DNA of 64,000 nucleotides from an uncultured Acetatifactor sp. (lineage in GTDB: Bacteria; Bacillota; Clostridia; Lachnospirales; Lachnospiraceae): positions 10,646-74,645 of the forward strand of contig CAKRYI010000012.1 of NCBI GenBank assembly GCA_934426825.1. Reading direction: 5' to 3'. Made by a program: the position numbers and the translations under genes. Below are positions 26,370-34,800 of this stretch, piece by piece. The number at the start of each line of letters is the position of its first letter. Position 1 is the stretch's first letter. Under the pieces are notes generated by a model. That model was not told the DNA's origin. It searched no databases and saw only the letters and a list, made by a program, of their open reading frames with translations.

Positions 26370-27042
26370 GTGAAAGCCTCCTGTCAATCCGGTTTGCCAT
26401 CCGCATCATTTTATCCGCATACCATGCGGCGAACCCGCTGCTTTTCACAAACCGGTAGCTTGCCTCCGCCAATGCCACTCCCCCTATCACATCAATAATT
26501 ACATGCTGTTTTGTCGTGAGAGTGGACAGATAAATACTTACCGCAATGACCGCCGAAGCAGCCCGGTACCATTTGGGTATTTTCGGATTGTGCCTTACCG
26601 CGATGACGCAAAAGCAGCTGGTCAGACAATGAATGGACGGAAACAGGTTGTCCGCCGCGTCCGTCTGATACAACCAGACCATCAGCGCATCCCAGAACGT
26701 TTTCCCTTCCACCACCGGCCGGATATTGGTTGTCGGAAACACGCAAAAACACAGCAGACATACCAGCTTTGCCAGAAAGTCCGCGCTCATCAGCCGAAAG
26801 GCTTCCTCTTTTTCCTGCCTGCACCCAAGGATGTAATTGACAATCCAGAACAGATAGCAGCCTAAATAAATACTGATTGTCCACGGCAGGAACGGAATCT
26901 TGTCGTCCAGCGGATTGGACAGATTATAGTGAATCCGTCCGCTTGTCCATAACCTGCTGCCGTAGTAAGTCACTGCATTTACAACGACAGCCGTAAGTAA
27001 CGGCAGATACATTTTGTTTGGTATTATTTTCATTCTTTTCAT
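26362..27042 (-). CDS. PAP2-superfamily membrane phosphatase
   Basis: About 226 residues with six membrane segments and the phosphatase core NLFPSIHCLTS (about 143) and TTKQHVIIDVIGG (about 183), carrying the two catalytic His residues. The family removes phosphate from lipid phosphates such as phosphatidate or undecaprenyl pyrophosphate, or transfers head groups (IPC-synthase-like). First gene of the pssA-psd operon, set off by the terminator at 27104-27139. Start uncertain: ATG at 27042 or 27033; the frame is open another 51 codons upstream but through the terminator. Confidence 0.85.
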   Translation of the reverse strand: MKRMKIIPNKMYLPLLTAVVVNAVTYYGSRLWTSGRIHYNLSNPLDDKIPFLPWTISIYLGCYLFWIVNYILGCRQEKEEAFRLMSADFLAKLVCLLCFCVFPTTNIRPVVEGKTFWDALMVWLYQTDAADNLFPSIHCLTSCFCVIAVRHNPKIPKWYRAASAVIAVSIYLSTLTTKQHVIIDVIGGVALAEASYRFVKSSGFAAWYADKMMRMANRIDRRLSHE

Positions 27043-27103
27043 ACCTGTTACTCTAACGCAACTTTCTAAACATTTTCTAAAGTATTTTCTTAAAATATAA
27101 AAA

Positions 27104-27139
27104 AAGGATGCAAATCTTTTTCTTAAGGTTTGCATCCTT
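27104..27139 (-). terminator. terminator of the MATE gene
   Basis: AAGGATGCAAA pairs with TTTGCATCCTT, followed by T7 on the minus strand. It separates the MATE gene from the phospholipid operon. Confidence 0.9.
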
Positions 27140-27204
27140 GGTTTGTGTTTTGTTTGCAGTGCGGTTCCTGCTTGCAACGTGGTTCCCGTTCGCAATCTAT
27201 TTAT

Positions 27205-28584
27205 TTAGCCGGCGCTTCTCTGTTGTTCCTCTACAATCGGCAGTCTTTTTGCTCTTGTGATGTAATAGACAATGACAAGGAATACGGAACATGCTATCCA
27301 TGTAACCGGCTCCGCCATCGCCGCCCCGCGATACCCGATAACCGGTATCAGCCAGAACGTCACAATGACTTTAAATGACAGCTCGATTCCGCTGGACAAA
27401 AGCGGTATCATTTTGTAACCGATTGCCTGCATGGACGTTCTCATGACGAACAGCACGCCGAGTGGAAGCAGGCATGCCGTGCTCCATCCAAGACTCAGCA
27501 TGGCATTATCGACAACTGTGGTATCGTTCGTTCCGATTAACAGACGGATTAACAACCGTCCGCCAAAAATCGTGATAAACGCTGCCACCGCCGCCCATGC
27601 CAAATCCAAAACCACCACAGACTTTAAGGTGTCCCGAATCCGCTTCATCTTGCCGGCGCCAAAATTCTGTCCCACAAAGGTGGATGTTGCCGTTGAAATC
27701 GTTGACAGAGGCATCATGAAAATCTCAATAATTCTTCTTGCCGCCGTGTGCGCCGTAATAATTCCGGTTCCCAAATGATTGATTCCGCGCTGCAAAATAA
27801 TGGAACCGATAGCGAAAATAGAAAGCATGGTTCCCATGGACAGTCCTGTGGAAAGCATTTCCGCCATCAGCCCTCTCTCCGGCTTCCACTCGCCTCTCTT
27901 GGGGAGAAAATCCGGATATTTGCGCCAGATATATGCCATACATAACAGCGCAGACACCGCCTGAGCAATCACCGTTGCAAGTCCCGCGCCCATGACTCCC
28001 ATGCCAAATCCCATAATGAATAACATATCCATTCCAAGATTCAAAATGCACGATATAATCAGAAAATACAGCGGAACCCTGCTGTTGCCGATGGCTCGCA
28101 AAAATCCGGCACACATATTATAGGCAATGGTTGTCACCATACCCGCCATAATCACAAAAATATACTGGTATGCCTGTTCAAAAATTTCCTCCGGTGTGCT
28201 GAGAAAACCGAGGAATGCCCGCAGTAACGGCAGCACCAGCAAAGTCAGCACAATAGTGATTCCCACGTCCAATAAAACCATGGCTGCCACGGCTTTTCGC
28301 AGCTTATCGTATTCCTTTGCCCCAAAAATTCTGGACACTACAATTCCATACCCGGAATTTAATCCGTTTGCAAAGCTGACAATTAACGAGTATAACGCCG
28401 AGGTCGCGCCAATTGCCGCAATGGCTTCGTCCCCTAAATTGTACCCGGCTATCATGGTATCGATAATATTATATGCCTGTTGGAACAACGTACCGATAAA
28501 CAGCGGAATGGCAAACTGTATAATCAGTTTCAGAGGTTTTCCGGTAGTCATATCCAATGTGCGTGCATCTTTTTTCAAGCTCAA
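27205..28584 (-). CDS. MATE-family multidrug/toxin exporter
   Basis: 459 residues with 12 membrane helices in two related halves, MepA-like. Typical blocks: IPLFIGTLFQQAYNIIDTMIAGY (about 29-51) and VGQNFGAGKMKRI (about 302). Drives export of cationic or toxic compounds by Na+ or H+ antiport. The start is TTG at 28584, which overlaps the TGA of the small gene upstream as TTGA, with GAGGTGG as ribosome site. The two genes are therefore coupled. Confidence 0.92.
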   Translation of the reverse strand: MSLKKDARTLDMTTGKPLKLIIQFAIPLFIGTLFQQAYNIIDTMIAGYNLGDEAIAAIGATSALYSLIVSFANGLNSGYGIVVSRIFGAKEYDKLRKAVAAMVLLDVGITIVLTLLVLPLLRAFLGFLSTPEEIFEQAYQYIFVIMAGMVTTIAYNMCAGFLRAIGNSRVPLYFLIISCILNLGMDMLFIMGFGMGVMGAGLATVIAQAVSALLCMAYIWRKYPDFLPKRGEWKPERGLMAEMLSTGLSMGTMLSIFAIGSIILQRGINHLGTGIITAHTAARRIIEIFMMPLSTISTATSTFVGQNFGAGKMKRIRDTLKSVVVLDLAWAAVAAFITIFGGRLLIRLLIGTNDTTVVDNAMLSLGWSTACLLPLGVLFVMRTSMQAIGYKMIPLLSSGIELSFKVIVTFWLIPVIGYRGAAMAEPVTWIACSVFLVIVYYITRAKRLPIVEEQQRSAG

Positions 28585-28814
28585 TTCGCCACCTCTTTCT
28601 TTTGCTCCTCTTTTATCTTCTCAAATGTCACCGTCTGTTCTTTCATAGAAATCTTTCCGACCCTATAACCATAGTTTAACAGTTCCTTTTTGTAGGTCAG
28701 AAAAGAATGGTCTATCGGCAAACCCGCAAGCTTCTCTATCTCGGCATAGGTCAGTTTAAAGTTGTCCGTGCCGTTTTCCTTTATCCAATTCCACAGTGCA
28801 TCATATTTGCTCAT
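28581..28814 (-). CDS. small conserved protein coupled to the MATE gene
   Basis: 77 residues, no signal or membrane segment. The sequence has a helix-rich N terminus (YDALWNWIKENG...LTYAEIEKLAGLPIDHSFL), which looks like a short DNA-binding or regulatory fold, then a basic segment. No function is known to me. The start at 28814 has AGAGG 8 nt upstream. Its end overlaps the MATE start by 4 bp. A degenerate copy of its last 20 codons occurs at 33276-33344. Confidence 0.7.
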   Translation of the reverse strand: MSKYDALWNWIKENGTDNFKLTYAEIEKLAGLPIDHSFLTYKKELLNYGYRVGKISMKEQTVTFEKIKEEQKKEVAN

Positions 28815-28819
28815 CAAAA

Positions 28820-28933
28820 CTACCTCTTCTTTCGGTGTGCAGATAATTTCTCATACGGACTCTCTATCATTGCCATCGGCATAAACCTTCCTGTTACTTC
28901 CACCGGTTCTCCAAATTTATATTGCATCAACAT
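28820..28933 (-). CDS. possible 37-residue ORF
   Basis: An open frame with several internal Met codons (MLMQYKFGEPVEVTGRFM...) ending 6 bp before the next gene. There is no good ribosome site; TAGGAG is about 20 nt away. It may be a fragment of a longer protein. Not recognised. Confidence 0.25.
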   Translation of the reverse strand: MLMQYKFGEPVEVTGRFMPMAMIESPYEKLSAHRKKR

Positions 28934-28968
28934 AGTCCCATGAAAATAAATACCACTCCTACCGGTAA

Positions 28969-29559
28969 CTATAACCCCAAAAGCTCCAATGTTGGCTTTC
29001 TGTTTTTACGTATCCCTTCTTCAATTTCCATCTTATTTTTCTCTATATAGTTCACCTGTTTAGCGTTTACTTGTTTTACAGTCTTGATTTGATATGCCCA
29101 ACGGGGCTTAACCGGATCCTTTATCTCCATTGTCCTGTATGCCTCCATAGGTTCCCAGTATTTTTTTGCAATAACAGTATGTGTAGTAAATTTATTTTTG
29201 TTTTTATTAACCAAATTGCATAATACAAGATATTTTTCTCCACGAAAACCCGCCTTCCGCTGGTTTTCTATATCCTCATGCGCAGTAACCCATGTAAGAT
29301 ATCTATTATAATCCAAATCTTGCGTATCATATTGGGGTTGTATCTTTCTAGGAAATAATTCAACAATTATCCAATTAAATGCCTTTCTATCCTCTGCTCC
29401 TTTCTTATTATATGTGCTAAGAGAAATAACATCAATCCATTTTCCCTTAGTTTCAATAGCATCTACTATATCTCTTACAACGAAAACTGCTGCCGACTCC
29501 CCCCTCTCAATGTAGCTTATATAAGCAGCATCCTTTTTCCAATCGCTTTTCTCTGTCAC
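28969..29559 (-). CDS. hypothetical protein next to an HNH endonuclease
   Basis: 196 residues, soluble, Lys-rich, AT-rich coding sequence. I do not recognise the family. The start is GTG at 29559 with a strong AAAGGAGG 7 nt upstream. It follows the HNH-protein gene by about 100 bp on the same strand, and its base composition matches that gene rather than the core genes on either side, so the two probably arrived together. A partner role is possible but not shown. Confidence 0.6.
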   Translation of the reverse strand: MTEKSDWKKDAAYISYIERGESAAVFVVRDIVDAIETKGKWIDVISLSTYNKKGAEDRKAFNWIIVELFPRKIQPQYDTQDLDYNRYLTWVTAHEDIENQRKAGFRGEKYLVLCNLVNKNKNKFTTHTVIAKKYWEPMEAYRTMEIKDPVKPRWAYQIKTVKQVNAKQVNYIEKNKMEIEEGIRKNRKPTLELLGL

Positions 29560-29656
29560 AACTGTTCCTCCTTTGTTTTATAATCAAACCATTTACAAAT
29601 ATATTCTTCTTAAAATGCCCTAATATCAACTTAAGGTGTACAAATAGAATGCTTTC

Positions 29657-30544
29657 CTAAATCGGCATAAATTTTGACCACCAATCATCATAAGGTGTTT
29701 TAGGAATCCCCAATACATACGGTGTCACAATAATTTTCTTCAGTTTTACGTCTATATTTGTAATAATACCAAGTCCGGCAATATCTATCCATCCTCCTCT
29801 AAAATTTACGAAAGCTGTCGTTGTTGCCAACCAATTAGGGTCAATTGTTAAGTACCTTCTTACCCCACCATTATCATTGTACAAATGTGCATCTTCTTCC
29901 AAATCGCCCTTCGGATAATATTTATTTTGCATAACTATATCTACAGTGGGCACATTCTTCGTTCGGAATTTATCATTAATTTCTACAATCTGTCCTACAC
30001 ACAATTTCTGTAATTTTGTATTAAAAGGAACCGCATGAAAAGATAAAACATTCATTAAACCGCTCACTTTAGACATTAAATAATTTAAATCCCATCCTAA
30101 ACTATGTAAGCATTTCTCCTTTGGTACATTTCCCTCAAAGCTAATACCTTTTAGGGCTGCCAGAATTTCAATTCTCGGTATATTCATATAATAGATTTGA
30201 GAAAAATTTACTTTCCATGGCTCTCCTAAATTCATTCGCGCCCTTACTTCCTCTTCATGGGCTTTTTTATATTGGTGCACTAAGTCCTCCGGATATTTTT
30301 CAGGAAAATCATCAATTATTTTATGGTGTTCAGCACATAACAATATTAAATTCTCTTCGCCATCAATGTCTCCCCAAAAATCTGCTCTCCGCCTTGGTCC
30401 CCCTTCATTCCTTGCAACAATATGACATATTTCTCCTTGAATGTTCCCATCTTGTCCAATTAAATCTCTTTCACATCCCGAAAACGCGCATTTTCCTCCT
30501 GATTTTCCCCATAACATCTTTTTTGTTTTTTCAGTATAGCTCAT
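29657..30544 (-). CDS. HNH endonuclease domain protein
   Basis: 295 residues. The N-terminal domain (about 1-95) has the zinc-type HNH layout: CAFSGC, then GEICHIVA, then NLILLCAEHHKIID, with the catalytic His in CHI and paired Cys/His ligands. The C-terminal 200 residues are unrecognised and may bind a target or signal. The start at 30544 has GGGGAGGG 5 nt upstream. Such stand-alone HNH fusions occur in defence islands and mobile elements; the surrounding AT-rich DNA fits that. Confidence 0.8.
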   Translation of the reverse strand: MSYTEKTKKMLWGKSGGKCAFSGCERDLIGQDGNIQGEICHIVARNEGGPRRRADFWGDIDGEENLILLCAEHHKIIDDFPEKYPEDLVHQYKKAHEEEVRARMNLGEPWKVNFSQIYYMNIPRIEILAALKGISFEGNVPKEKCLHSLGWDLNYLMSKVSGLMNVLSFHAVPFNTKLQKLCVGQIVEINDKFRTKNVPTVDIVMQNKYYPKGDLEEDAHLYNDNGGVRRYLTIDPNWLATTTAFVNFRGGWIDIAGLGIITNIDVKLKKIIVTPYVLGIPKTPYDDWWSKFMPI

Positions 30545-30945
30545 TTGTACCCTCCCCAAAAGTTACTTTATGAAATTCGGTCAAGCCTACTTAAAATATT
30601 CTCTAAGTCGCAATTTCTATTCTGCCATCATACACTACTTCCCGCATATGAACTCTGTCAAAAAAATGTGTTTGTCGCATTGGCAGCAGTTTTTGTTATG
30701 AATATATACTATTATATTTTATTTTTGAGTTAACTATCAACCACTTCATTTTCAGGTTTATATTTGTCATTAAATAAATCTATATCATTATAAACCCACA
30801 GACTCTCTTCCTTTGCCTGACACGTAATCCTAGTTGTAAATCACTTCTGATGTTCCTATACTTTTAATTTTTAATCGTAATTTCTTTATTATCAATATAC
30901 CCCAACACTATCCTACAAATCAAATACTTTTATTAGCTCTGTCCG
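30545..30945. other. AT-rich intergenic stretch
   Basis: About 400 bp upstream of the HNH gene. Short frames exist but none has a ribosome site with sensible coding content. No repeat, RNA or element was recognised. Confidence 0.5.
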
Positions 30946-30982
30946 CAAAAAACCTCCAAATCTTTTATAGACTTGGAGGCTT
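30946..30982 (-). terminator. terminator of the GyrI-like gene
   Basis: CCTCCAA pairs with TTGGAGG around an inner TC/GA pair, followed by TTTTTT on the minus strand. Confidence 0.82.
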
Positions 30983-31024
30983 GGTTCCTAAGTTGCTTCT
31001 ACTATCTGCGACTTGAAAATTAGG

Positions 31025-31669
31025 TCATTTGCAAACTTTTGTCTTTTTACAAGGATGCCGTATAATGGTTTTCCACTTTTCCGGTGCCACCTTCCTTGCA
31101 TCCGACATATAAATTTCATGGTGCAGACGTGTGCTGTTTATATCCGTTTCATAGCCCTGATCTTTCAAAAATGCATCCATGATTGCAACGGACTCAGGCT
31201 CCCTGTCAAAGGGTCCGACGTGCATCATTTGTACGCAAAGACCTTCTTCTATGGTCAAAAATTCTGCTTTTTTGCAATCTACCTTTTTCTTGCGGGTTGC
31301 AGTCTCTACCGCCCACTCAAAATCTTTCTTAGTCACAAAATCAGGCAATCGAATGACAGAAATCCAATGAAAGGAATCTTTCCTTCCATAATCCACACCC
31401 TGAATATTTTCCTGCCACCAAAAGCCCTCCAACGGCGGGACAACATATTCAAAAAAGCCCTGTATTTTGTAATCTGTTTTATAACTCATTTTTAATGTGT
31501 ATGCCACGGCATACAAAATTCCGATTGCCTGCTGGTATTCACCGTCCGGATTATTGGGGTTTCCCTGCCCCCAAACCGCAATATAATTTGCTTTTGGCAC
31601 ATTTACAATCTCCGGCTGGTTCTTGGGCATATAAAATTCTCTGTATTCTTTCTTAAAATCAAATGCCAT
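31025..31669 (-). CDS. GyrI-like small-molecule-binding protein
   Basis: 214 residues of the stand-alone GyrI-like (SRPBCC-like effector) class. Features: KANYIAVWGQGNPNNPDGEYQQAIGILYAVAYTLK near the N terminus (about 27-60) and the family block KVAPEKWKTIIRHP near the C terminus (about 193-206). Relatives bind or hydrolyse drug-like cyclic compounds. It follows the GNAT gene by 5 bp and ends in a terminator, so a WYL-GNAT-GyrI unit is inferred. Confidence 0.85.
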   Translation of the reverse strand: MAFDFKKEYREFYMPKNQPEIVNVPKANYIAVWGQGNPNNPDGEYQQAIGILYAVAYTLKMSYKTDYKIQGFFEYVVPPLEGFWWQENIQGVDYGRKDSFHWISVIRLPDFVTKKDFEWAVETATRKKKVDCKKAEFLTIEEGLCVQMMHVGPFDREPESVAIMDAFLKDQGYETDINSTRLHHEIYMSDARKVAPEKWKTIIRHPCKKTKVCK

Positions 31670-31674
31670 CCCGC

Positions 31675-32241
31675 TTACACCTCCTTTACATAATAGGAGC
31701 CGTATTTCGTTCCGTCATGTCCTACCAAAAACTCATCCGCTAGACAGAACCCCGTCTGTTCCAAAGCCGCAATGCGCTCCTTTGCAATAGGTACTGCTTT
31801 CGTTGCTATTTTGTCACACCCAAACATTTCCTTTGTTTTCGGAAGAATAACCGCCAAAATATCCTCTATTACATTCTGTTTTTCGTAATCACTCCGCAAG
31901 TCAAGCCGGAGTAATCCGCATTGATTAAAATAGTCATCCGCTTTTCGGTTAAACAACTCCATCGTACCGATTGCACTGTCTGATTTTTTATCTACAACAG
32001 CCCATCGCACATAATACCTTTTTTCGTACTCTTCCTTCCAAAAGGAAATTAAATTTTCTATTTCCTCTATGGATACAAAATAAAAACCATTGGCACAATT
32101 ATCACTGTTAAAAAACGGTACGGCTGCTTCGTCCGAATATACCCGGAGCAAAGCCTCTGCATCTGTCTCTCTGTTGATTTCTCTCAGTAAAAATCCGGTG
32201 CTTTCCATAACGGGAATCTCGTCATATACATCCCTTTTCAT
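31675..32241 (-). CDS. GNAT-family N-acetyltransferase
   Basis: 188 residues of the RimJ/RimL-like GNAT type. LREINRETDAEALLRVYSD (about 17-35) is the start of the fold, and the acetyl-CoA region is near LRLDLRSDYEKQNVIEDIL (about 115-133). Acceptor unknown. Ribosome site AGGAGGG. It lies between the WYL regulator and GyrI-like genes; a candidate WYL operator (32311-32338) sits 70 bp upstream. Confidence 0.8.
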   Translation of the reverse strand: MKRDVYDEIPVMESTGFLLREINRETDAEALLRVYSDEAAVPFFNSDNCANGFYFVSIEEIENLISFWKEEYEKRYYVRWAVVDKKSDSAIGTMELFNRKADDYFNQCGLLRLDLRSDYEKQNVIEDILAVILPKTKEMFGCDKIATKAVPIAKERIAALEQTGFCLADEFLVGHDGTKYGSYYVKEV

Positions 32242-32265
32242 TCTTTTAGTAACCCTCCTATTCTA

Positions 32266-32300
32266 ATATGTGTAGCAGCATTTTCTTCTGCTGCACATAT
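32266..32300 (-). other. leader hairpin before the GNAT gene
   Basis: An imperfect 12-15 bp stem (ATATGTG..AGCAGCA with TGCTGCACATAT) around an 8-nt loop, between the candidate operator and the GNAT start. No T tract follows, so it is not a convincing terminator. Confidence 0.45.
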
Positions 32301-32310
32301 TATCTCACGC

Positions 32311-32338
32311 AAACTATGACATATGTGTGTCATAGTTT
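32311..32338. promoter_or_regulatory. candidate WYL-regulator operator (copy 1)
   Basis: Perfect dyad: AAACTATGACA, 6-nt spacer, TGTCATAGTTT. The right arm contains the stop codon of the WYL gene (32330-32332). It shares its half-site with dyads at 60473-60499 and 61421-61447 at the second WYL locus. Confidence 0.6.
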
Positions 32339-33250
32339 CCCGTATAAAAAAAGAATTTCTTCCGCACGCTTTACTACACTCTCTTTTATATGCTCCGGTT
32401 CTATGATTTCAACCTCTTTTCCCTGTGACAATACAACACCTATCCACCATTGTTCGTTCTCAACCACCTGAATTTCCATAATGGCTGAGCCGTCAACCTG
32501 CAGTTCAAGCACTTTCCCATGCAAATATTCTTTTATCCTGTGTATCGCATTGCCATGACAGCACAACCGGATGGTTGTAGATATATCTTTTTTCTGATAG
32601 GTATTGTCACATTCCTGCAATATCTCTTCTGCCGGCATATGCTCTTTGGAAAATGCTTCTTCCGTTACGAAAACACCTTCCATGCGAACCAGCTTATAAA
32701 TGCGATAATCCCGTTTTTCCTTATCGTATGCCAGCATATACCAACTATACCACCGATAAATAACGGCAACCGGTTCTACGCAGTGCTGCTTCGTTTCGCC
32801 CATGTTGTTTGTGTAAGAAAACATAAGTACCTGTCTGTTTCTTACCGCCTCCTGCAACACTTGGAGCACAGTTCCGTTGCCCTCTCTCAATGCAGAAAAA
32901 TCCAAAATGATTCCCGTGTTCCCCGGTTTCGATATTGCAGATATTTTTTCATAAATATCTTCCGCAATGGGACTTTGGGTGACCGTCTTTAATCCCTGAA
33001 TCGCTGTCGCTATATATGCGTACTCATCCTCCGACGCCAGTTGGGTGTTCATTTTGAATTGATTTAAAATTTCATATCCTCCATTGACTCCTGTCAGTGC
33101 ACAAATAGGGATACCCGCCTGACACAGTGCATCTATATCCCTTTGAATCGTTCTCACAGATACCTCGAAATGCTTTGCGAGCTCCGACGCTGAGGTTCTG
33201 CCATGATTCAGCAGATACAGTGTCAGTGCATATAATCTGTCTGTTTTCAT
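32330..33250 (-). CDS. WYL-domain transcription regulator (DeoR-like HTH)
   Basis: 306 residues. N-terminal winged HTH (about 1-60: TSASELAKHFEVSVRTIQRDI, recognition helix at its end), then a WYL domain (about 135-215, with VIYRWYSWYMLAY as the W-Y-L-type strand) and a WCX-type C-terminal extension. WYL domains bind ligands, often nucleic acids or nucleotides. The probable target is the downstream GNAT-GyrI pair through the dyad that overlaps this gene's stop. A paralogue is at 60491-61387. Confidence 0.92.
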   Translation of the reverse strand: MKTDRLYALTLYLLNHGRTSASELAKHFEVSVRTIQRDIDALCQAGIPICALTGVNGGYEILNQFKMNTQLASEDEYAYIATAIQGLKTVTQSPIAEDIYEKISAISKPGNTGIILDFSALREGNGTVLQVLQEAVRNRQVLMFSYTNNMGETKQHCVEPVAVIYRWYSWYMLAYDKEKRDYRIYKLVRMEGVFVTEEAFSKEHMPAEEILQECDNTYQKKDISTTIRLCCHGNAIHRIKEYLHGKVLELQVDGSAIMEIQVVENEQWWIGVVLSQGKEVEIIEPEHIKESVVKRAEEILFLYGKL

Positions 33251-33275
33251 TACACCTCACCTATAATCCATCTGT

Positions 33276-33344
33276 TTTTCAAATGTCACCGTCTGTTCTT
33301 TCATAATAATCTTTCCGACCTTATGACTATAGTTTGACAGTGCC
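33276..33344 (-). pseudogene. fragment duplicating the end of the MATE-coupled small gene
   Basis: About 65 bp closely match 28618-28686 (for example TCAAATGTCACCGTCTG, GTTCTTTCATA and ATCTTTCCGACC in the same order), with a few substitutions. Only the C-terminal codons are represented and no start is present. It lies just upstream of the WYL gene and 30 bp from the left copy of the 16-bp direct repeat. Confidence 0.75.
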
Positions 33345-33372
33345 TTCTCCCCTCTTTATATTACACCCGCAC

Positions 33373-33388
33373 TCCCCACACGAAAACC
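33373..33388. repeat. left 16-bp direct repeat flanking the agr block
   Basis: TCCCCACACGAAAACC, identical to 40037-40052 in the same orientation, with partial similarity continuing for 8 bp. Confidence 0.6.
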
Positions 33389-33409
33389 ACTTCTTAACGT
33401 ATGTTTAAA

Positions 33410-34741
33410 CTATATTTTTTCACTGACATATATTGAAATCTTTGATTGGATTACATCCACAGTTTCTTCCAGACTTTTTTCTCCGTTAAAATAATATTCC
33501 GCCTCTTCTAAGAAAACATTATAAATTTTAGGTTCCATATGACTGGCAATCTCTGCCCCTTCTATCAGAGAAATCAGTCGTTTTGCCTGTTCAGCAGAAA
33601 TACAATAAATGTCAATTTTCTCTTCTCCTTCAAAAATGACTTCCTGTTTTACTACCGGTTGCTGTGTTCCGTCCGCTTGCATTTCATATTCAATCTCTAA
33701 TGCCTGATCGATTTGTTTTTCTAATACCTCCCGGCACATAGGAAATCCTGATGCCAATTCTTCTTGTCCCGGCACACTTAAGCATTGAGAAATAAAACTC
33801 CATGCCGCTTCTTTATGCGAACTATTTCTACTAATGGCAAGCGTGGAACCACAGGATTGAATCATCGTACCGCTGGTTCCTTCTACCGGAAAACCAATAA
33901 AAGTTATCTCCTGCTCATTAAAAATATATTCGACCTTACACATATCATAAACCGAACGTATATTTACCGGCAAGAGTAAAGCCCCATCTTCTAAAAAAAT
34001 TTGTTTTGTCGAAAAATCCTCTGTAATTTCCAAGCGCTCAGGAAATTGGTTGCAAAACCGTAATACATCACTAAATTCCTTTCCGTCAAAATTACACTCT
34101 CCGGTTTCCCAGTTTATATAATATTCCATGCTGCCGGCTAAAATTGTACCTAAAACATCCTTTTTAAAGGCGCCCGGATATAAGAGTCGTTCCTTCGCCT
34201 GACCTTGATAGCAATCCATCATCTCCTCGATAGACCAGCTGCTATGCCCTTCTAAGTTTTGTGCAGTTCCCACAAAACTTTTTAATGTAAAGCTAAGCGG
34301 TATTGCATACAACTTTTCTTCATAGGAAAAAGCATTTAGCACATTTTCAAAATACTTGTTTTCCTCCTCACCCATGTAGGAAAATAAATCTTCCGTATAT
34401 CCTCCCACTATATCACTGGTTGTAAATCCGCTTCCAAAATCAATGATGTCCGGTCCCTTTCCCAATGCAATTTCTCTTTGCAGCAAAAGAATTCCATCCT
34501 CGTCCGGTTGTTCGGATCTCTCATAGCTTTTCATTTCAATTTGATATTCATGTTGTCCTTGATTGTATCTCGCCACTTGTTCCCGTATATACGGAGTATC
34601 ATCAAAGGACGCCAGTACCAGAACGTTTTGCTTTGCAGCTTCTTTTCCTGTATCATTCCCACACGCGGTCAAACTCAATGATAACACTAAAAAACATGTC
34701 ATTGTTAGTATTGTGTTAATTTTATTTATATATAATCTCAA
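33410..34741 (-). CDS. extracellular solute-binding-like lipoprotein
   Basis: 443 residues. A lipoprotein signal peptide ends in LSLSLTACG (lipobox Cys about residue 27). The mature part resembles ABC sugar-binding proteins (SBP_bac family): VLVLASFDDTPYIREQVARYN, then GKGPDIIDFG near residue 105. No ABC permease or ATPase is beside it, so it may be a surface sensor rather than a transporter part. The TTG start at 34741 is preferred (AAGGA 6 nt upstream) over ATG at 34768, which has no site and would lengthen the signal peptide. Last gene of the agrDB transcription direction. Confidence 0.8.
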   Translation of the reverse strand: MRLYINKINTILTMTCFLVLSLSLTACGNDTGKEAAKQNVLVLASFDDTPYIREQVARYNQGQHEYQIEMKSYERSEQPDEDGILLLQREIALGKGPDIIDFGSGFTTSDIVGGYTEDLFSYMGEEENKYFENVLNAFSYEEKLYAIPLSFTLKSFVGTAQNLEGHSSWSIEEMMDCYQGQAKERLLYPGAFKKDVLGTILAGSMEYYINWETGECNFDGKEFSDVLRFCNQFPERLEITEDFSTKQIFLEDGALLLPVNIRSVYDMCKVEYIFNEQEITFIGFPVEGTSGTMIQSCGSTLAISRNSSHKEAAWSFISQCLSVPGQEELASGFPMCREVLEKQIDQALEIEYEMQADGTQQPVVKQEVIFEGEEKIDIYCISAEQAKRLISLIEGAEIASHMEPKIYNVFLEEAEYYFNGEKSLEETVDVIQSKISIYVSEKI

Positions 34742-34800
34742 AAAATATCCTTCCCTTTCCTTGAACATCTGGCAATTTCATTCCCCTTTAAAATCAACCT

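Noticed and set aside
30545..30733. Plus-strand frame between the HNH and GyrI-like genes
   Set aside because: Begins inside the HNH ribosome site on the other strand and has no ribosome site of its own.
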